Source: Bacillota bacterium
GTDB lineage: Bacteria; Bacillota; Clostridia; Christensenellales; SZUA-584
Direction: 5' to 3'
Assembly (NCBI GenBank): GCA_023459495.1
Contig: JAEWTL010000094.1
Span: forward strand, 26,166 to 90,165
Length of the DNA stretch: 64,000 nucleotides
In this document: positions 16,276 through 25,105 of the stretch, in pieces
Layout: the number at the start of each line of letters is the position of its first letter
Position numbering within the stretch: position 1 is the stretch's first letter
Program-made: the position numbers and the translations under genes
The notes under the pieces: model-generated
What the model was told of the DNA's origin: nothing
Database searches by the model: none
What the model saw: only the letters and a program-made list of their open reading frames with translations

Positions 16276-17295
16276 TTATTCTTGATTCGGCGACTTGGTC
16301 GTCCGGGTATCAAGATGGAATTCTGCGAGAATCTTCTTTTGCAGTTCATCGCGTAGTTCCTTGTTTTCTTTTAAGTACTGGCGCGCGTTTTCGCGGCCCT
16401 GCGCGATGCGCGTTTCGCCGTAATAGAACCATGCGCCGGATTTTTTGATCAGTCCGAGGTCGGTCGCCATGGAAAGCACGCTGCTTTCCATCGATACGCC
16501 TTCGCCGTAAAAGAGGTCGAACTCGGCGGTTTTAAAAGGCGGAGCCACCTTATTCTTAGCCACTTTGATACGCGTGCGGTTGCCGACGATCTGGTCTCCG
16601 TTTTTCAAAGCTTCGATGCGGCGCACGTCGAGTCGCACCGACGCGTAGAATTTGAGCGCGCGTCCGCCCGGCGTGGTTTCCGGGTTGCCGAACATGACGC
16701 CCACTTTTTCGCGCAGCTGGTTGATGAAAACCGCGACGGTGTTGGATTTGCTGACGATGCCCGCGAGCTTCCGCAGCGCCTGCGACATCAGCCGGGCCTG
16801 CAGGCCCACGTGAGAAGCGCCCATTTCGCCGTCGATTTCGGCTTTGGGCACCAGTGCCGCCACGGAGTCGATGATGATAATGTCGATTGCGCCGCTGCGC
16901 ACCAGCGCTTCGGTGATCTCCAGCGCCTGCTCGCCCGTGTCGGGCTGCGACACGTAGAGGTTGTCGGTGTCCACGCCGAGTTTCTTGGCATATGCCGGGT
17001 CGAGCGCGTGCTCCGCGTCCACGAAGGCCGCCGCGCCGCCGAGCTTCTGTGCCTCGGCAGCCATGTGCAGCGCCATGGTGGTTTTGCCGGAGGATTCCGG
17101 CCCGTAGATCTCGATGATACGTCCACGCGGCACGCCGCCTACGCCGAGCGCCACGTCGAGTTCCAGACAACCTGAGGGGATGACGGAAACCGGCACGCTC
17201 GCCGCGTCGCCCAGCTTCATGATGCTGCCCTTGCCAAACTGCTTCTCGATCTGTGTGAGCGCCATCTCCAGCGCTTTCTGTTTCTCCACCGACAT
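16276..17295 (-). CDS. recA: Recombinase RecA
   Basis: Strand-exchange ATPase and SOS coprotease. The 339-aa protein has Walker A GPESSGKTT near residue 66, the Walker B region IIIIDSVAALVPKAE, loop L2 around FINQLREKVGVMFGNPETTPGG, and a C-terminal domain. Its length is close to that of Firmicute RecAs. I saw no SOS box of the Bacillus LexA type in the upstream 60 bases. No terminator separates it from the RNA gene downstream, although that gene has its own promoter. Confidence 0.98.
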   Translation of the reverse strand: MSVEKQKALEMALTQIEKQFGKGSIMKLGDAASVPVSVIPSGCLELDVALGVGGVPRGRIIEIYGPESSGKTTMALHMAAEAQKLGGAAAFVDAEHALDPAYAKKLGVDTDNLYVSQPDTGEQALEITEALVRSGAIDIIIIDSVAALVPKAEIDGEMGASHVGLQARLMSQALRKLAGIVSKSNTVAVFINQLREKVGVMFGNPETTPGGRALKFYASVRLDVRRIEALKNGDQIVGNRTRIKVAKNKVAPPFKTAEFDLFYGEGVSMESSVLSMATDLGLIKKSGAWFYYGETRIAQGRENARQYLKENKELRDELQKKILAEFHLDTRTTKSPNQE

Positions 17296-17657
17296 ATTTA
17301 ACCTCTCCTATGTGATTTGCAATTCATTTTTTGGTTGTTTATTTGGAGGCTCTGCCTCCAAACCACCGCTCAAGGGGCTCGCCCCTTGAGAATCCCATTA
17401 GGAAAATGCCTTTCAGGCATTTTCCATAGATTAATAATCTTTAATCGGCCTTCGCAATTCCCTCATGTTATGTAGGGGCGGGTCTCTGTGCCCGCCCGGC
17501 TGCTGATGGTTTTATCGCAACCGCCTGTTTTAGCCGTCATCCTGAGCGTAGCGAAGGATCTTTTCAAGGTCCGGTAAAGATGCTTCGCTGCGCTCAGCAT
17601 GACAAGGTGATATCTATTACTTGCTCATGCTACCATGCGCACTGTACGAAAAATGGG
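17296..17657. repeat. Intergenic repeat cluster between pgsA and recA
   Basis: No gene is visible. The region holds a family C hairpin chain (17341-17424: GGAGGCTCTGCCTCC, then CAAGGGGCTCGCCCCTTG, then AAAATGCCTTTCAGGCATTTTCC). It also has a family B REP unit (17473-17502, TGTAGGGGCGGG...CCCGCCCG) and a family A unit (17536-17604, GTCATCCTGAGC...GCTCAGCATGACA). Three different repeat families next to one another suggest a preferred insertion area. Confidence 0.7.
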
Positions 17658-18233
17658 CTACATGAGTTCTTTGAGTACCGCGCGGTTTTTGATGAAGTAA
17701 CCGGCGCACGAGATCACCGAGAGCACCGCCGCCGCAATCATCAGCACGTCGCCGCAGATGACGAATATGGATTCAATACCGATAAGCTCGAATACGCCGC
17801 CGCGCAGCAGCACGAACACCACGCCCACGATCTGCACGATGGTCTTGGCCTTGCCCCACGAATCCGCAGCCAGTACCTTGCCCTCCGCCGCGGCAATCAT
17901 GCGCAGTGCGGATACCACGAACTCCCGCGCGACCATGATGATGACGAGGATCTCGTGCACCTTGTAGGCCGCGTGATCCCCGCTGCTGGCTGCAAAGAGG
18001 ATCAGGGCGCTGCAGACGAGCAGCTTATCCGCCATGGGATCGATCAGCTTGCCGAAGGTCGTGACGATGTTGCGTTTACGGGCAATCGCGCCGTCAAACA
18101 GGTCCGTCAGCGACGCGCCCACGAAGATCAGGGCCGCCCAATAGCTCCACCATGGAATGGGAATGTAGAAGAATGCGATAAATACCGGGACGAGAAGGAT
18201 ACGCAGCAAAGTCAGCTTGTTCGGCAAATTCAT
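17658..18233 (-). CDS. pgsA: CDP-diacylglycerol-glycerol-3-phosphate 3-phosphatidyltransferase
   Basis: Makes phosphatidylglycerophosphate, the precursor of phosphatidylglycerol, in the membrane. The 191-aa protein has the CDP-alcohol phosphotransferase motif DLFDGAIARKRN...GKLIDPMADK (about 44-71) with all Asp and Gly residues in place, and about five transmembrane helices. Its start overlaps the rimO stop as ATGA. The order rimO-pgsA-recA is common in clostridia. Confidence 0.96.
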   Translation of the reverse strand: MNLPNKLTLLRILLVPVFIAFFYIPIPWWSYWAALIFVGASLTDLFDGAIARKRNIVTTFGKLIDPMADKLLVCSALILFAASSGDHAAYKVHEILVIIMVAREFVVSALRMIAAAEGKVLAADSWGKAKTIVQIVGVVFVLLRGGVFELIGIESIFVICGDVLMIAAAVLSVISCAGYFIKNRAVLKELM

Positions 18234-19537
18234 TTCAGCTCTCCCAACAGGTCGTATTCATAGGCGTCCGTAATCAGCACATCATGGAAGCTGCCCGGCG
18301 TCAAGTCTTCTTTTGTAGATATGTAAGTCACTCCGTCCACCTGCGGTGCCTGCGACTGGCTGCGGGCAATGCAGATGCCCGTTTCCTCGTCGAGGCCGTC
18401 CACGATCACGCGGATGGTTTTGCCGATCTGCTCCTGGCAGCTGGCAAGCGAAATACCCTCCTGCAGGCCCATCAGCGCGTCGTAGCGCTCCTGCTTGATT
18501 TCGTCCGGCACCTGTCCGGGCAGTTCCGCCGCGGGCGTTCCCTCCTCCGGAGAATAGCGGAACACGCCGAGACGTTCAAACTTCAGTTCCTTCACACAGT
18601 CCATCATGATATCAAAATCGGCCTGTGTCTCGCCCGGGAAGCCTACGATGAGCGAGGTGCGCACCACGAAACCCGCGTCATGCAGCTTTTTCACGAGTTT
18701 GCGCGTGCCCTCGCAGGTTTGACGCCGGTTCATACGCTTCAGTACGCTGTCGCTGAAATGCTGCAGCGGCAGGTCGATATACCGACACACGTTTTTGTGC
18801 TTCAGCATGGTTTCGATCAGCTCGTCCGTTATGCCGTCAGGATAGCAGTACAGCACGCGCAGCCAGCCGTCCCCCATGATCGGCGCAGCCTTGTCGATGA
18901 GCTTTGCCAGCGACCGTCCGCCCAGGTCCTCGCCATAGCGCGTGGTGTCCTGCGCGATCAGAATGACTTCGCTCACGCCCGCGGCCCGCAAATCGGTGAT
19001 CTCGGAGAGGATGCTCTCCATGGTGCGGCTTTTCAGTTCGCCGCGGATGATGGGGATAGCACAGTAGCTGCAATGGTTGGAGCAGCCATCCGACACACGC
19101 ACATACGCAAGGTGCGAAGGCGTGGTCAGCACGCGCGGGCTGATATCCGGGTCAATGCGGTCGCAGCAGACATACTTTTTGCCGGTCAGCACGGACTGAA
19201 CCGCGTCCAGCAAATTACTGTAGCCCGCCACGCCGAGGAACGCGTCCACCTCCGGCAGTTCCTCCGCCAGTTCCTTCGCATAGCGCTGCGCAAGGCAGCC
19301 CGTGACGATGAGCTTCGCGCCGTTTTCCTTATAGCTCGCCATCTCAAGGATAGTGTCAATCGATTCCTGTTTGGCCTCGTGAATGAAGCCGCACGTGTTG
19401 ACGATGATGACGTCCGCTTCCTGCGGCTCGTCCACAATGGCGGCGTTGCTGCCCGAGAGCAGCCCCAGCATATGCTCCGTATCGATGCGGTTCTTGGCGC
19501 AGCCCAATGATACGATGTGAATCAGTACGTTATCCAT
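18230..19537 (-). CDS. rimO: Ribosomal protein uS12 methylthiotransferase RimO
   Basis: Radical-SAM enzyme that methylthiolates an aspartate of ribosomal protein S12. The 435-aa protein has an N-terminal UPF0004 domain beginning VSLGCAKNRIDTE, the radical-SAM cluster site CSNHCSYCAIP near 155, and a C-terminal TRAM domain. ATG 19535-19537 has GGAGGAG upstream and overlaps the ftsK stop by 8 bases, so it is preferred over the longer frame that starts at 19570. Confidence 0.96.
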   Translation of the reverse strand: MDNVLIHIVSLGCAKNRIDTEHMLGLLSGSNAAIVDEPQEADVIIVNTCGFIHEAKQESIDTILEMASYKENGAKLIVTGCLAQRYAKELAEELPEVDAFLGVAGYSNLLDAVQSVLTGKKYVCCDRIDPDISPRVLTTPSHLAYVRVSDGCSNHCSYCAIPIIRGELKSRTMESILSEITDLRAAGVSEVILIAQDTTRYGEDLGGRSLAKLIDKAAPIMGDGWLRVLYCYPDGITDELIETMLKHKNVCRYIDLPLQHFSDSVLKRMNRRQTCEGTRKLVKKLHDAGFVVRTSLIVGFPGETQADFDIMMDCVKELKFERLGVFRYSPEEGTPAAELPGQVPDEIKQERYDALMGLQEGISLASCQEQIGKTIRVIVDGLDEETGICIARSQSQAPQVDGVTYISTKEDLTPGSFHDVLITDAYEYDLLGELK

Positions 19538-21989
19538 TCGGCTCCTCCTCCGCTTCCCCGAACATTTCATTATACGTCTCGCGCGTGATGAGCACCTGCC
19601 GCGCCTTGCTGCCCTCGAAGGGGCTGACGATGCGGCGCTGTTCCATCAGGTCGATCAGATGGCCCGCGCGGGAATAGCCGACGCGCAGCCGCCGCTGCAG
19701 CATTGAGATGGACGCTTGTCCGTATTCCAGCACGACCTCCACCGCGCGCGGGAGCAGCGGGTCCATATCCTCGTCCGGCTCCGCTTCCTCGGCTGTCGCG
19801 TTGAGGGTGTTCAAAAACTCCTCGTCGAACGCCGCCTCGTTGCCGCTCGACACATAGGCGGTCAGGTTCTCGACGTCCGCGTCCGACACGTAGCAGCCCT
19901 GCAGACGTACCGGCTTGGGCGCGCCCGACGGGTGGTACAGCATATCGCCGTTGCGCAGCAGCTTCTCCGCGCCGTTCTGGTCGAGGATCGTGCGCGAGTC
20001 CACGCCAGAGTTAACCTTGAACGCGATGCGCGAGCTGATGTTGGCCTTGATGACGCCCGTGATGACGTTGACCGACGGGCGCTGCGTGGCGACCACCAAG
20101 TGGATGCCCGCCGCGCGTCCGAGCTGCGCGATGCGGCAGATGGAGTCTTCCACCTCCCTCGGGGATGACATCATCAGTTCCGCCAATTCGTCGATGACCA
20201 CCACGACATGCGGCAGCGGTGTTTCTTCCGGACCGAGCAGCTGGTTGAAACGCGTGATTTCCCGCGCGCCGCATTCCGCGAACCGTTTGTAGCGCAGGTT
20301 CATCTCGCTGACCGCGCCTGCGAGTGCGCTTGCCGCTTTCTTGGGGTCCGTCACGACCGGCGCGTACAGGTGCGGGATGTTTTTGAACACCGACAGCTCC
20401 ACGACCTTGGGGTCGATCAGCACCAGCTTCACCTCATCCGGCGAAGCCTTGTACAGCAGACTCGCAAGCATGGCGTTGATGCACACGCTCTTGCCGCTGC
20501 CTGTCTCGCCCGCGATCAGGATGTGCGGCATCTTGGCGATATCCACGTAATAATTCTTGCCCAAAATGTCTTTGCCCAACGCAAACGTTAAGGGCGAAGG
20601 CATCTTTTTGAATTCCTCGGTTTCCAGCAGCGCGCGCAAGTGCACAAACGTCACATCCGAGTTGGGCACTTCGATGCCCACCGCTGCCTTGCCGGGGATC
20701 GGCGCTTCGATCTTCACGGTCTTAGCGGCAAGGTTCATGGCGATATCGTTCTCCAGCTCCTTGATGCGCTTCACGCGCACACCCGGAGCGGGCCGCAGTT
20801 CGTATCTCGTCACCGCCGGGCCGCGCACGGTATGCACCACCTGCGCGTCCACGCCGAAGTTGGTCAGTGTTTCCTCGATGAGCATTGCGGTACGGTGCTG
20901 TTCCTCCGCGCCCACGTTCTTGCTCTGTTCCACGCCTTTGGTCAGCAGGTTAAACGGCGGCTTGCGGTACGTGCCGGTGGTATGCCGCCGCACGGGCTGT
21001 ACGCGCGTTTCCTCGGCCTGCTTTGCCGCGGCCTGCTCCGCCTCGGGTGGCAGGATATCCGAAGACTCGTCCGCGATGCTCGGCACATACTTTGCCGTTT
21101 CCTTCGCCGGTTCCTCGATTGAAAAACCGCCGCGGCTCTCCGGAGCGGAAGGCGGGTTGTACGCCGGGGCCGGCGGAGTGTAAACAGGTGCGGTTTCGCC
21201 GGGCATGGAGAGCCCCCGTGCGGTGTATTGTTCGTCGTCAAAGTAGGAAGGCATGGGCTTCTTTTTGCGGAAGCTTTCCCGTGTGGGGATCTCCGGCTCG
21301 CGCTGCCTTTCGGGCTCACGCCGCCGTTCGTCCGGTTCCTCTTCCCGCAGGTTTTCGATATACAACCGCCGCCGCTCCTCCGCGTTCTCGCGCACCTTCT
21401 CTACCGTGCGCTTTCCGGCGTCCACGACGCCCTGGCTCATGCGGCGGATGGACAGGCCGGTGAGTACCAGCACCGAGACCAGCAGCATGGTGATGAACAG
21501 AATGATGCAGCCGACATGGCCGATGAGCAGGTGGCACGGGTATACGAGCAGGCAGCCGACCGCGCCGCCGCCCGCGCCATGCTCCATGCCCTGCATGTAC
21601 GAGTCCGCCACATATGAAAAAAAGCCGCTCGTCATGTCGAGCCGGTTTGTGATGAACGTATGCGCCAGCGAAAACACCGAGACGACCATCATCACGATGA
21701 GCGCTGTTTTGCCGCCGCTTCCCTTTTTGCTGCGGGCCGCGATGATGGCAATGCCCAGTGCCACAAACGCAAAGGGTACGAGATAGACGAACAGGCCGAA
21801 CAACCCGAACAGTACGTCGCGGAACGCACCGCCCAGCAGGCCGGTATCGGTTTTAACAAATACGCACACGCCCAAAAAGATGCCGAGCGCGACGAATATA
21901 ACGCCCGCAACCTCGCCTGCCGCTTTGTGCTGCTTGGGCGGCTGCTGCTTGGGTTTGGGCGCAGATTTTGATGGTTTGCCTTTCGGCAT
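19530..21989 (-). CDS. ftsK: FtsK/SpoIIIE DNA translocase
   Basis: Membrane-anchored ATPase that pumps chromosomal DNA through the division or sporulation septum. The 819-aa protein has four transmembrane segments in about residues 25-165 and a Glu/Arg/Pro-rich linker (about 190-360). The motor domain carries GETGSGKSVC (Walker A) and VVVIDELAELMM (Walker B). A C-terminal gamma winged helix (LEYGQASISMLQRRLRVGYSRAGHLID) follows. ATG 21987-21989 (MPKGKPSK) has GAGGTGA upstream. The context (tepA, dpa genes, pgsA) resembles that of Bacillus spoIIIE. Confidence 0.95.
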   Translation of the reverse strand: MPKGKPSKSAPKPKQQPPKQHKAAGEVAGVIFVALGIFLGVCVFVKTDTGLLGGAFRDVLFGLFGLFVYLVPFAFVALGIAIIAARSKKGSGGKTALIVMMVVSVFSLAHTFITNRLDMTSGFFSYVADSYMQGMEHGAGGGAVGCLLVYPCHLLIGHVGCIILFITMLLVSVLVLTGLSIRRMSQGVVDAGKRTVEKVRENAEERRRLYIENLREEEPDERRREPERQREPEIPTRESFRKKKPMPSYFDDEQYTARGLSMPGETAPVYTPPAPAYNPPSAPESRGGFSIEEPAKETAKYVPSIADESSDILPPEAEQAAAKQAEETRVQPVRRHTTGTYRKPPFNLLTKGVEQSKNVGAEEQHRTAMLIEETLTNFGVDAQVVHTVRGPAVTRYELRPAPGVRVKRIKELENDIAMNLAAKTVKIEAPIPGKAAVGIEVPNSDVTFVHLRALLETEEFKKMPSPLTFALGKDILGKNYYVDIAKMPHILIAGETGSGKSVCINAMLASLLYKASPDEVKLVLIDPKVVELSVFKNIPHLYAPVVTDPKKAASALAGAVSEMNLRYKRFAECGAREITRFNQLLGPEETPLPHVVVVIDELAELMMSSPREVEDSICRIAQLGRAAGIHLVVATQRPSVNVITGVIKANISSRIAFKVNSGVDSRTILDQNGAEKLLRNGDMLYHPSGAPKPVRLQGCYVSDADVENLTAYVSSGNEAAFDEEFLNTLNATAEEAEPDEDMDPLLPRAVEVVLEYGQASISMLQRRLRVGYSRAGHLIDLMEQRRIVSPFEGSKARQVLITRETYNEMFGEAEEEPNG

Positions 21990-22151
21990 ATGCTTCACCT
22001 CGGAATTTATTATACCATACCGAGGAAAATATACAATCACGGGTAATATTGAATAGTGAATCGTGAAAAATGAATAGTAATCACTTAAAATCAGCGCTGT
22101 GGCAATTGACAAGAGGATTCTGTGGATACCATACTGGCACTTACCGCTCTC

Positions 22152-22505
22152 CTACAGGGTGTATTCGTCCTCTCTCCATTTCAGAGGGTTCACATCAATG
22201 TATCTCCATACCTCGGCGTATTCCTGTTCAGAGCGTATGATGTGGTCGTAGAAGGAACGCTGCCACAGAATCTCATTTTCGTATGTGCTATTTGTTTATA
22301 TCGTTTTGTCGTAAAAGATTTGAGTCTGCCCATCACATCCTGCAGGGGCGGGTTCCATGCCCGCCCGTTTGAAGCAACAGAATCATATGAACATGATTTG
22401 GCATAACAACATATTTCTCGATAAGGTTTTCGTAACACGCATTCATATATGCGATGCTCTTTTCTAATTCTTGCCCAATCAGGGTCAACTCGATCTGTGG
22501 TGCTT
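22152..22505 (-). pseudogene. Decayed REP-associated tyrosine transposase (RAYT, Y1/HUH)
   Basis: On the minus strand the fragment reads APQIELTLIGQELEKSI, then VVMPNHVHMILLL, the HUH motif of REP-associated transposases. A family B palindrome follows inside the gene (22339-22369) and an in-frame stop. After a frame change comes LWQRSFYDHIIRSEQEYAEV and VNPLKWREDEYTL with a stop at 22152-22154, the usual C-terminal box. The N-terminal third is missing, and a second GGGGAGGGGTTCCATCCCC-type palindrome (22504-22535) sits at the broken end. The gene is not functional as read. Beyond this, 21990-22573 has no gene. Confidence 0.8.
22339..22369. repeat. REP-like palindrome (family B) inside the RAYT remnant
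   Basis: The plus strand reads TGCAGGGGCGGGTTCCATGC followed by CCGCCCG. The same design recurs at 17473, 25014 and 63838. It lies between the HVH motif and the C-terminal box of the transposase remnant. Confidence 0.75.
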
Positions 22506-22535
22506 GCGGGAGGGGATGGAACCCCTCCCCTACGA
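22504..22535. repeat. REP-like palindrome (family B variant) at the broken end of the RAYT remnant
   Basis: The plus strand reads GGGAGGGGATGGAACCCCTCCCCTACGA, an inverted repeat whose minus-strand form begins GTAGGGGAGGGG. It is a variant of the GTAGGGGCGGG repeat. Confidence 0.65.
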
Positions 22536-22573
22536 TTTCGTCTCCAAGGGAGTCTGGTAACCAACGATACGAT

Positions 22574-23281
22574 TCACTGTTCATTATTCACTGTTACCGG
22601 CTCGTCCTCCTCCGGCAGGCCCGCGAGCTCTTTGATCTTGCTCAGGGCCATGCCAAAGTCGCCTACCGCGTCGATCATGCCGTAGTCCACCATCTCCTTG
22701 CCCACCAGCACGGTGCCGCAATCGTTGGCCATCTCGCCCGTCATCATCATGAGGCGCTGATACGCCTCAGGCGATATGGCGGAATGGGCGCACACAAAAT
22801 CGATGATCCGCTGCTGCATCTTGTGCAGGTAGTCGAAGGTCTGCGGCACGCCGATGACCACGCCGTTCATCCGGATGGGATGGATGGTAACGCTCGCCGT
22901 GGGTGAGATGTAGGAGTAGCGCGCGGATACTGCCAAAGTCAGGCCGATGCTGTGCCCGCCGCCCAGAATCAGTGAAACCGAGGGTTTGCGCATGCCCGCG
23001 ATCATTTCGGCTAATGCCAGGCCTGCCTCCACGTCGCCCCCGGCGGTGTTCATCAGCAGCACAAAGCCCTTGATCTCCGGGTCCTGGTCGATCAGCACGA
23101 GCTGTGGCAGAATGTGTTCGTATTTGGTGACCTTGTTGCTGGCGGGCAGGTGCGTATGCCCTTCAATCTGCCCGATAATGCTGACAAAATGGATGGGCGA
23201 GGCGGGCGCGAGCGGCATGCCGTATTCCTTGATCTGTACGCCCGTCTGCGCATCCTGATTTTTTTCCGGTTCGTTCTGCAT
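22574..23281 (-). CDS. tepA: ClpP-like serine peptidase, TepA family
   Basis: ClpP/crotonase-fold protein of the translocation-enhancing TepA type. The 235-aa protein has the ClpP core from about residue 30, FVLLMNTAGGDVEAG for substrate binding, GGGHSIGLTLAVSARY with the presumed nucleophile Ser, and TASVTIHPIRM with the His. It has no signal peptide. ATG 23279-23281 (MQNEPEKN) follows GGGGGACAG. It lies between ftsK and dpaB, as tepA does near spoIIIE and spoVF in Bacillus. Its physiological substrates are unknown. Confidence 0.85.
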   Translation of the reverse strand: MQNEPEKNQDAQTGVQIKEYGMPLAPASPIHFVSIIGQIEGHTHLPASNKVTKYEHILPQLVLIDQDPEIKGFVLLMNTAGGDVEAGLALAEMIAGMRKPSVSLILGGGHSIGLTLAVSARYSYISPTASVTIHPIRMNGVVIGVPQTFDYLHKMQQRIIDFVCAHSAISPEAYQRLMMMTGEMANDCGTVLVGKEMVDYGMIDAVGDFGMALSKIKELAGLPEEDEPVTVNNEQ

Positions 23282-23424
23282 GGCTGTCCCCCGCGGTGGA
23301 GTTTCATTGATTGCGCAGTCGAGCAAACATGTCGATATGCTTGCCCGACCTTGCACATTGCTCCAACATCACTATTCTTAATCATCAGAGCAATATTATC
23401 CGTCCGCGGAGACACAATTATCCG

Positions 23425-24012
23425 TCACTGCGGCTGCAGCATCACAGGCTGAATTTGTTTGCCGTCCAATGCGAGCTGCGCAGCCGCCACGATCATGCTC
23501 ATATCGGCCACGATCGATGTGGCTTTCTTTTTGCTGTCGTCCTGCCGGTACGGCACAAAATACATATGGCGCGTGTTGAGCAGGATTCCTAAATTTTTCG
23601 CGTTGGCAGCCAACGCGTCGTTGGTCGATACGGCGATCAGCACCGGCCCGCCGTTGCGCAGATGCGCCTTGGCCGCAAGCAGCACGGGCGTATCCGTTAC
23701 GCCGAGTGCCAGCTTCGCAAGCGTATTGCCTGTGCACGGCGCGATGATCAGCAGATCGAGCATCTTCTTTGGCCCGATGGGCTCCGCGTGCACGAGGTCA
23801 TAGATGATCTCGTTGCCCGTGGTGACGCACAGAAAATGCTTGAGTTCCGTCGCTTTCATGAAGCGCGTATCGTTACCCGCCGCCGCGTACGACAGTATCG
23901 GCGTCACGTTTGCGCCGATGGCCACCAGCTCCTCCACGACCGGCATGATGCGGTCGAATGTACAAAACGAACCCGTGATGGCGAATCCGATTCGTTTACC
24001 TTCCAATTCCAC
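23425..24012 (-). CDS. dpaB: Dipicolinate synthase subunit B
   Basis: Flavoprotein subunit for synthesis of dipicolinic acid, the spore-core calcium chelator. About 195 aa of the flavoprotein/HFCD fold: RIGFAITGSFCTFDRI near the N-terminus, IIAPCTGNTLAKLALGVTD in the middle and ALAANAKNLGILLNTRHMYF near the end. The preferred start is GTG 24010-24012, with AGGAAGG at a proper distance; it overlaps the dpaA end by 17 bases. Its partner dpaA is directly upstream. Expression is expected in the mother cell late in sporulation, but no sigma-K promoter was resolved. Confidence 0.93.
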   Translation of the reverse strand: MELEGKRIGFAITGSFCTFDRIMPVVEELVAIGANVTPILSYAAAGNDTRFMKATELKHFLCVTTGNEIIYDLVHAEPIGPKKMLDLLIIAPCTGNTLAKLALGVTDTPVLLAAKAHLRNGGPVLIAVSTNDALAANAKNLGILLNTRHMYFVPYRQDDSKKKATSIVADMSMIVAAAQLALDGKQIQPVMLQPQ

Positions 24013-24832
24013 GCTGTCCTTCCTCTCTTTCAAAGGCGTGCAGCATCGCCCCGGCTGCCGACACCGGGAAATACCGTCCCGGCAGTCCCCCCTCGATGCG
24101 CACGTCCACCCCCAGTTCCTTCGCCCGCTCCATGTCCATGCCGTACGGCGGCGACGCGAGCTCGATCACGCGCGCTTTTTTTGGTATGCACGCTGTCTCT
24201 TCTTCCCCGAATATGTGCTCCGGCACGGTGTTGAACACCACATCCGCGTTTTTGAGCGCCTGCTTCAGCGCGCTCATGTGCAGGGCTGTCATGCCTTCCG
24301 CGCGGATCACCTCGAGATCACTGTACTTGCGCGCCACTGCCACGACATGCGCCGCGTTGGCTTTGAGCAGTCCGCACAGCACCTTGGCGATGCGGCCGTA
24401 GCCTGTCACTACGCAGCGCAGCCCGCACAGCGCCGTCTCGCTGTCCTTCAGGTACGCGCAGATTGCGCCCTGCGCCGTGAGCACAGCGTTGTACACCAAA
24501 AACGCCTCATCCTTCAGCAAGTCGAAGACGCGGCGGCCTGCAAGCATTTCGCTTGCCCGCGCGTCCGCGCCGCCCAGCATATAGGCGCTTGCCGGATACC
24601 GCTCCGCGATATCGGCCAGCGCCAGCTTGTTTTCGGAGAAGGGGGCTTTCAGGCTGCCGTCCGGCGCTTTGTACGGCACGGGCAAAAACACCCAGTCCAC
24701 AGCTTTCGGCCAATCGTCCGGGATCTTGAGTTTATCGAACCCGGCCATATGTACCGTATATCCCCTCTCCGCCAGCATTTCGGCGAGCCGCGCCTGCCGC
24801 AGGTCTCCCCCCGCGATGAGTATGCTTTGCAT
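23996..24832 (-). CDS. dpaA: Dipicolinate synthase subunit A
   Basis: NAD(P)-binding subunit of dipicolinate synthase. The 278-aa protein starts MQSILIAGGDLRQARLAEML, with a second Rossmann-like region CVVTGYGRIAKVLCGLLKAN near 150 and VVFNTVPEHIFGEEE near 215. ATG 24830-24832 is preceded by GGAGGG; a longer frame begins at 24856 but has no better signal. It forms an operon with dpaB by overlap. Confidence 0.93.
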   Translation of the reverse strand: MQSILIAGGDLRQARLAEMLAERGYTVHMAGFDKLKIPDDWPKAVDWVFLPVPYKAPDGSLKAPFSENKLALADIAERYPASAYMLGGADARASEMLAGRRVFDLLKDEAFLVYNAVLTAQGAICAYLKDSETALCGLRCVVTGYGRIAKVLCGLLKANAAHVVAVARKYSDLEVIRAEGMTALHMSALKQALKNADVVFNTVPEHIFGEEETACIPKKARVIELASPPYGMDMERAKELGVDVRIEGGLPGRYFPVSAAGAMLHAFEREEGQRGIGR

Positions 24833-24949
24833 CAATGTCTTCCCTCCCGCAAACACTTGCTCACCCTATCTTATGCGGTTTCGGGGAGGGGGGTGAAAGT
24901 ACACCGCAAACAAAAAATGCCGTTTGCGGCGGCGGAAATCTGGGCAAAG

Positions 24950-25045
24950 CGGGCGGCCACGCAGGGCCGCCCCTACAGGATGTGGATGGGCGTTGTTCCA
25001 AAAGAATAATATCCGTAGGGGCGGGGTTCCACCCCCGCCCGATTG
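24950..25045. repeat. Two REP-like palindromes (family B) downstream of the TrkA-C gene
   Basis: GGGCGGCCACGCAGGGCCGCCCC lies at about 24950-24973 and GTAGGGGCGGGGTTCCACCC followed by CCGCCCG at about 25016-25043. They are separated by an AGGATGTGGATGGGC-type spacer like the one beside the repeat at 22339. The 24857-25105 gap holds nothing else. Confidence 0.65.
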
Positions 25046-25105
25046 GCAGGATCATAGATTGCAGCGTAATGTTTACGACAAAAGCGAGCGGACATTGTCC
25101 GGTTG

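Noticed and set aside
17296..17360. LexA/SOS box ahead of recA
   Set aside because: No GAACNNNNGTTC-type palindrome is present in the upstream region, so I do not claim SOS control from sequence.
18284..19510. 408-codon plus-strand open frame opposite rimO
   Set aside because: Antisense shadow of a well-conserved radical-SAM gene.
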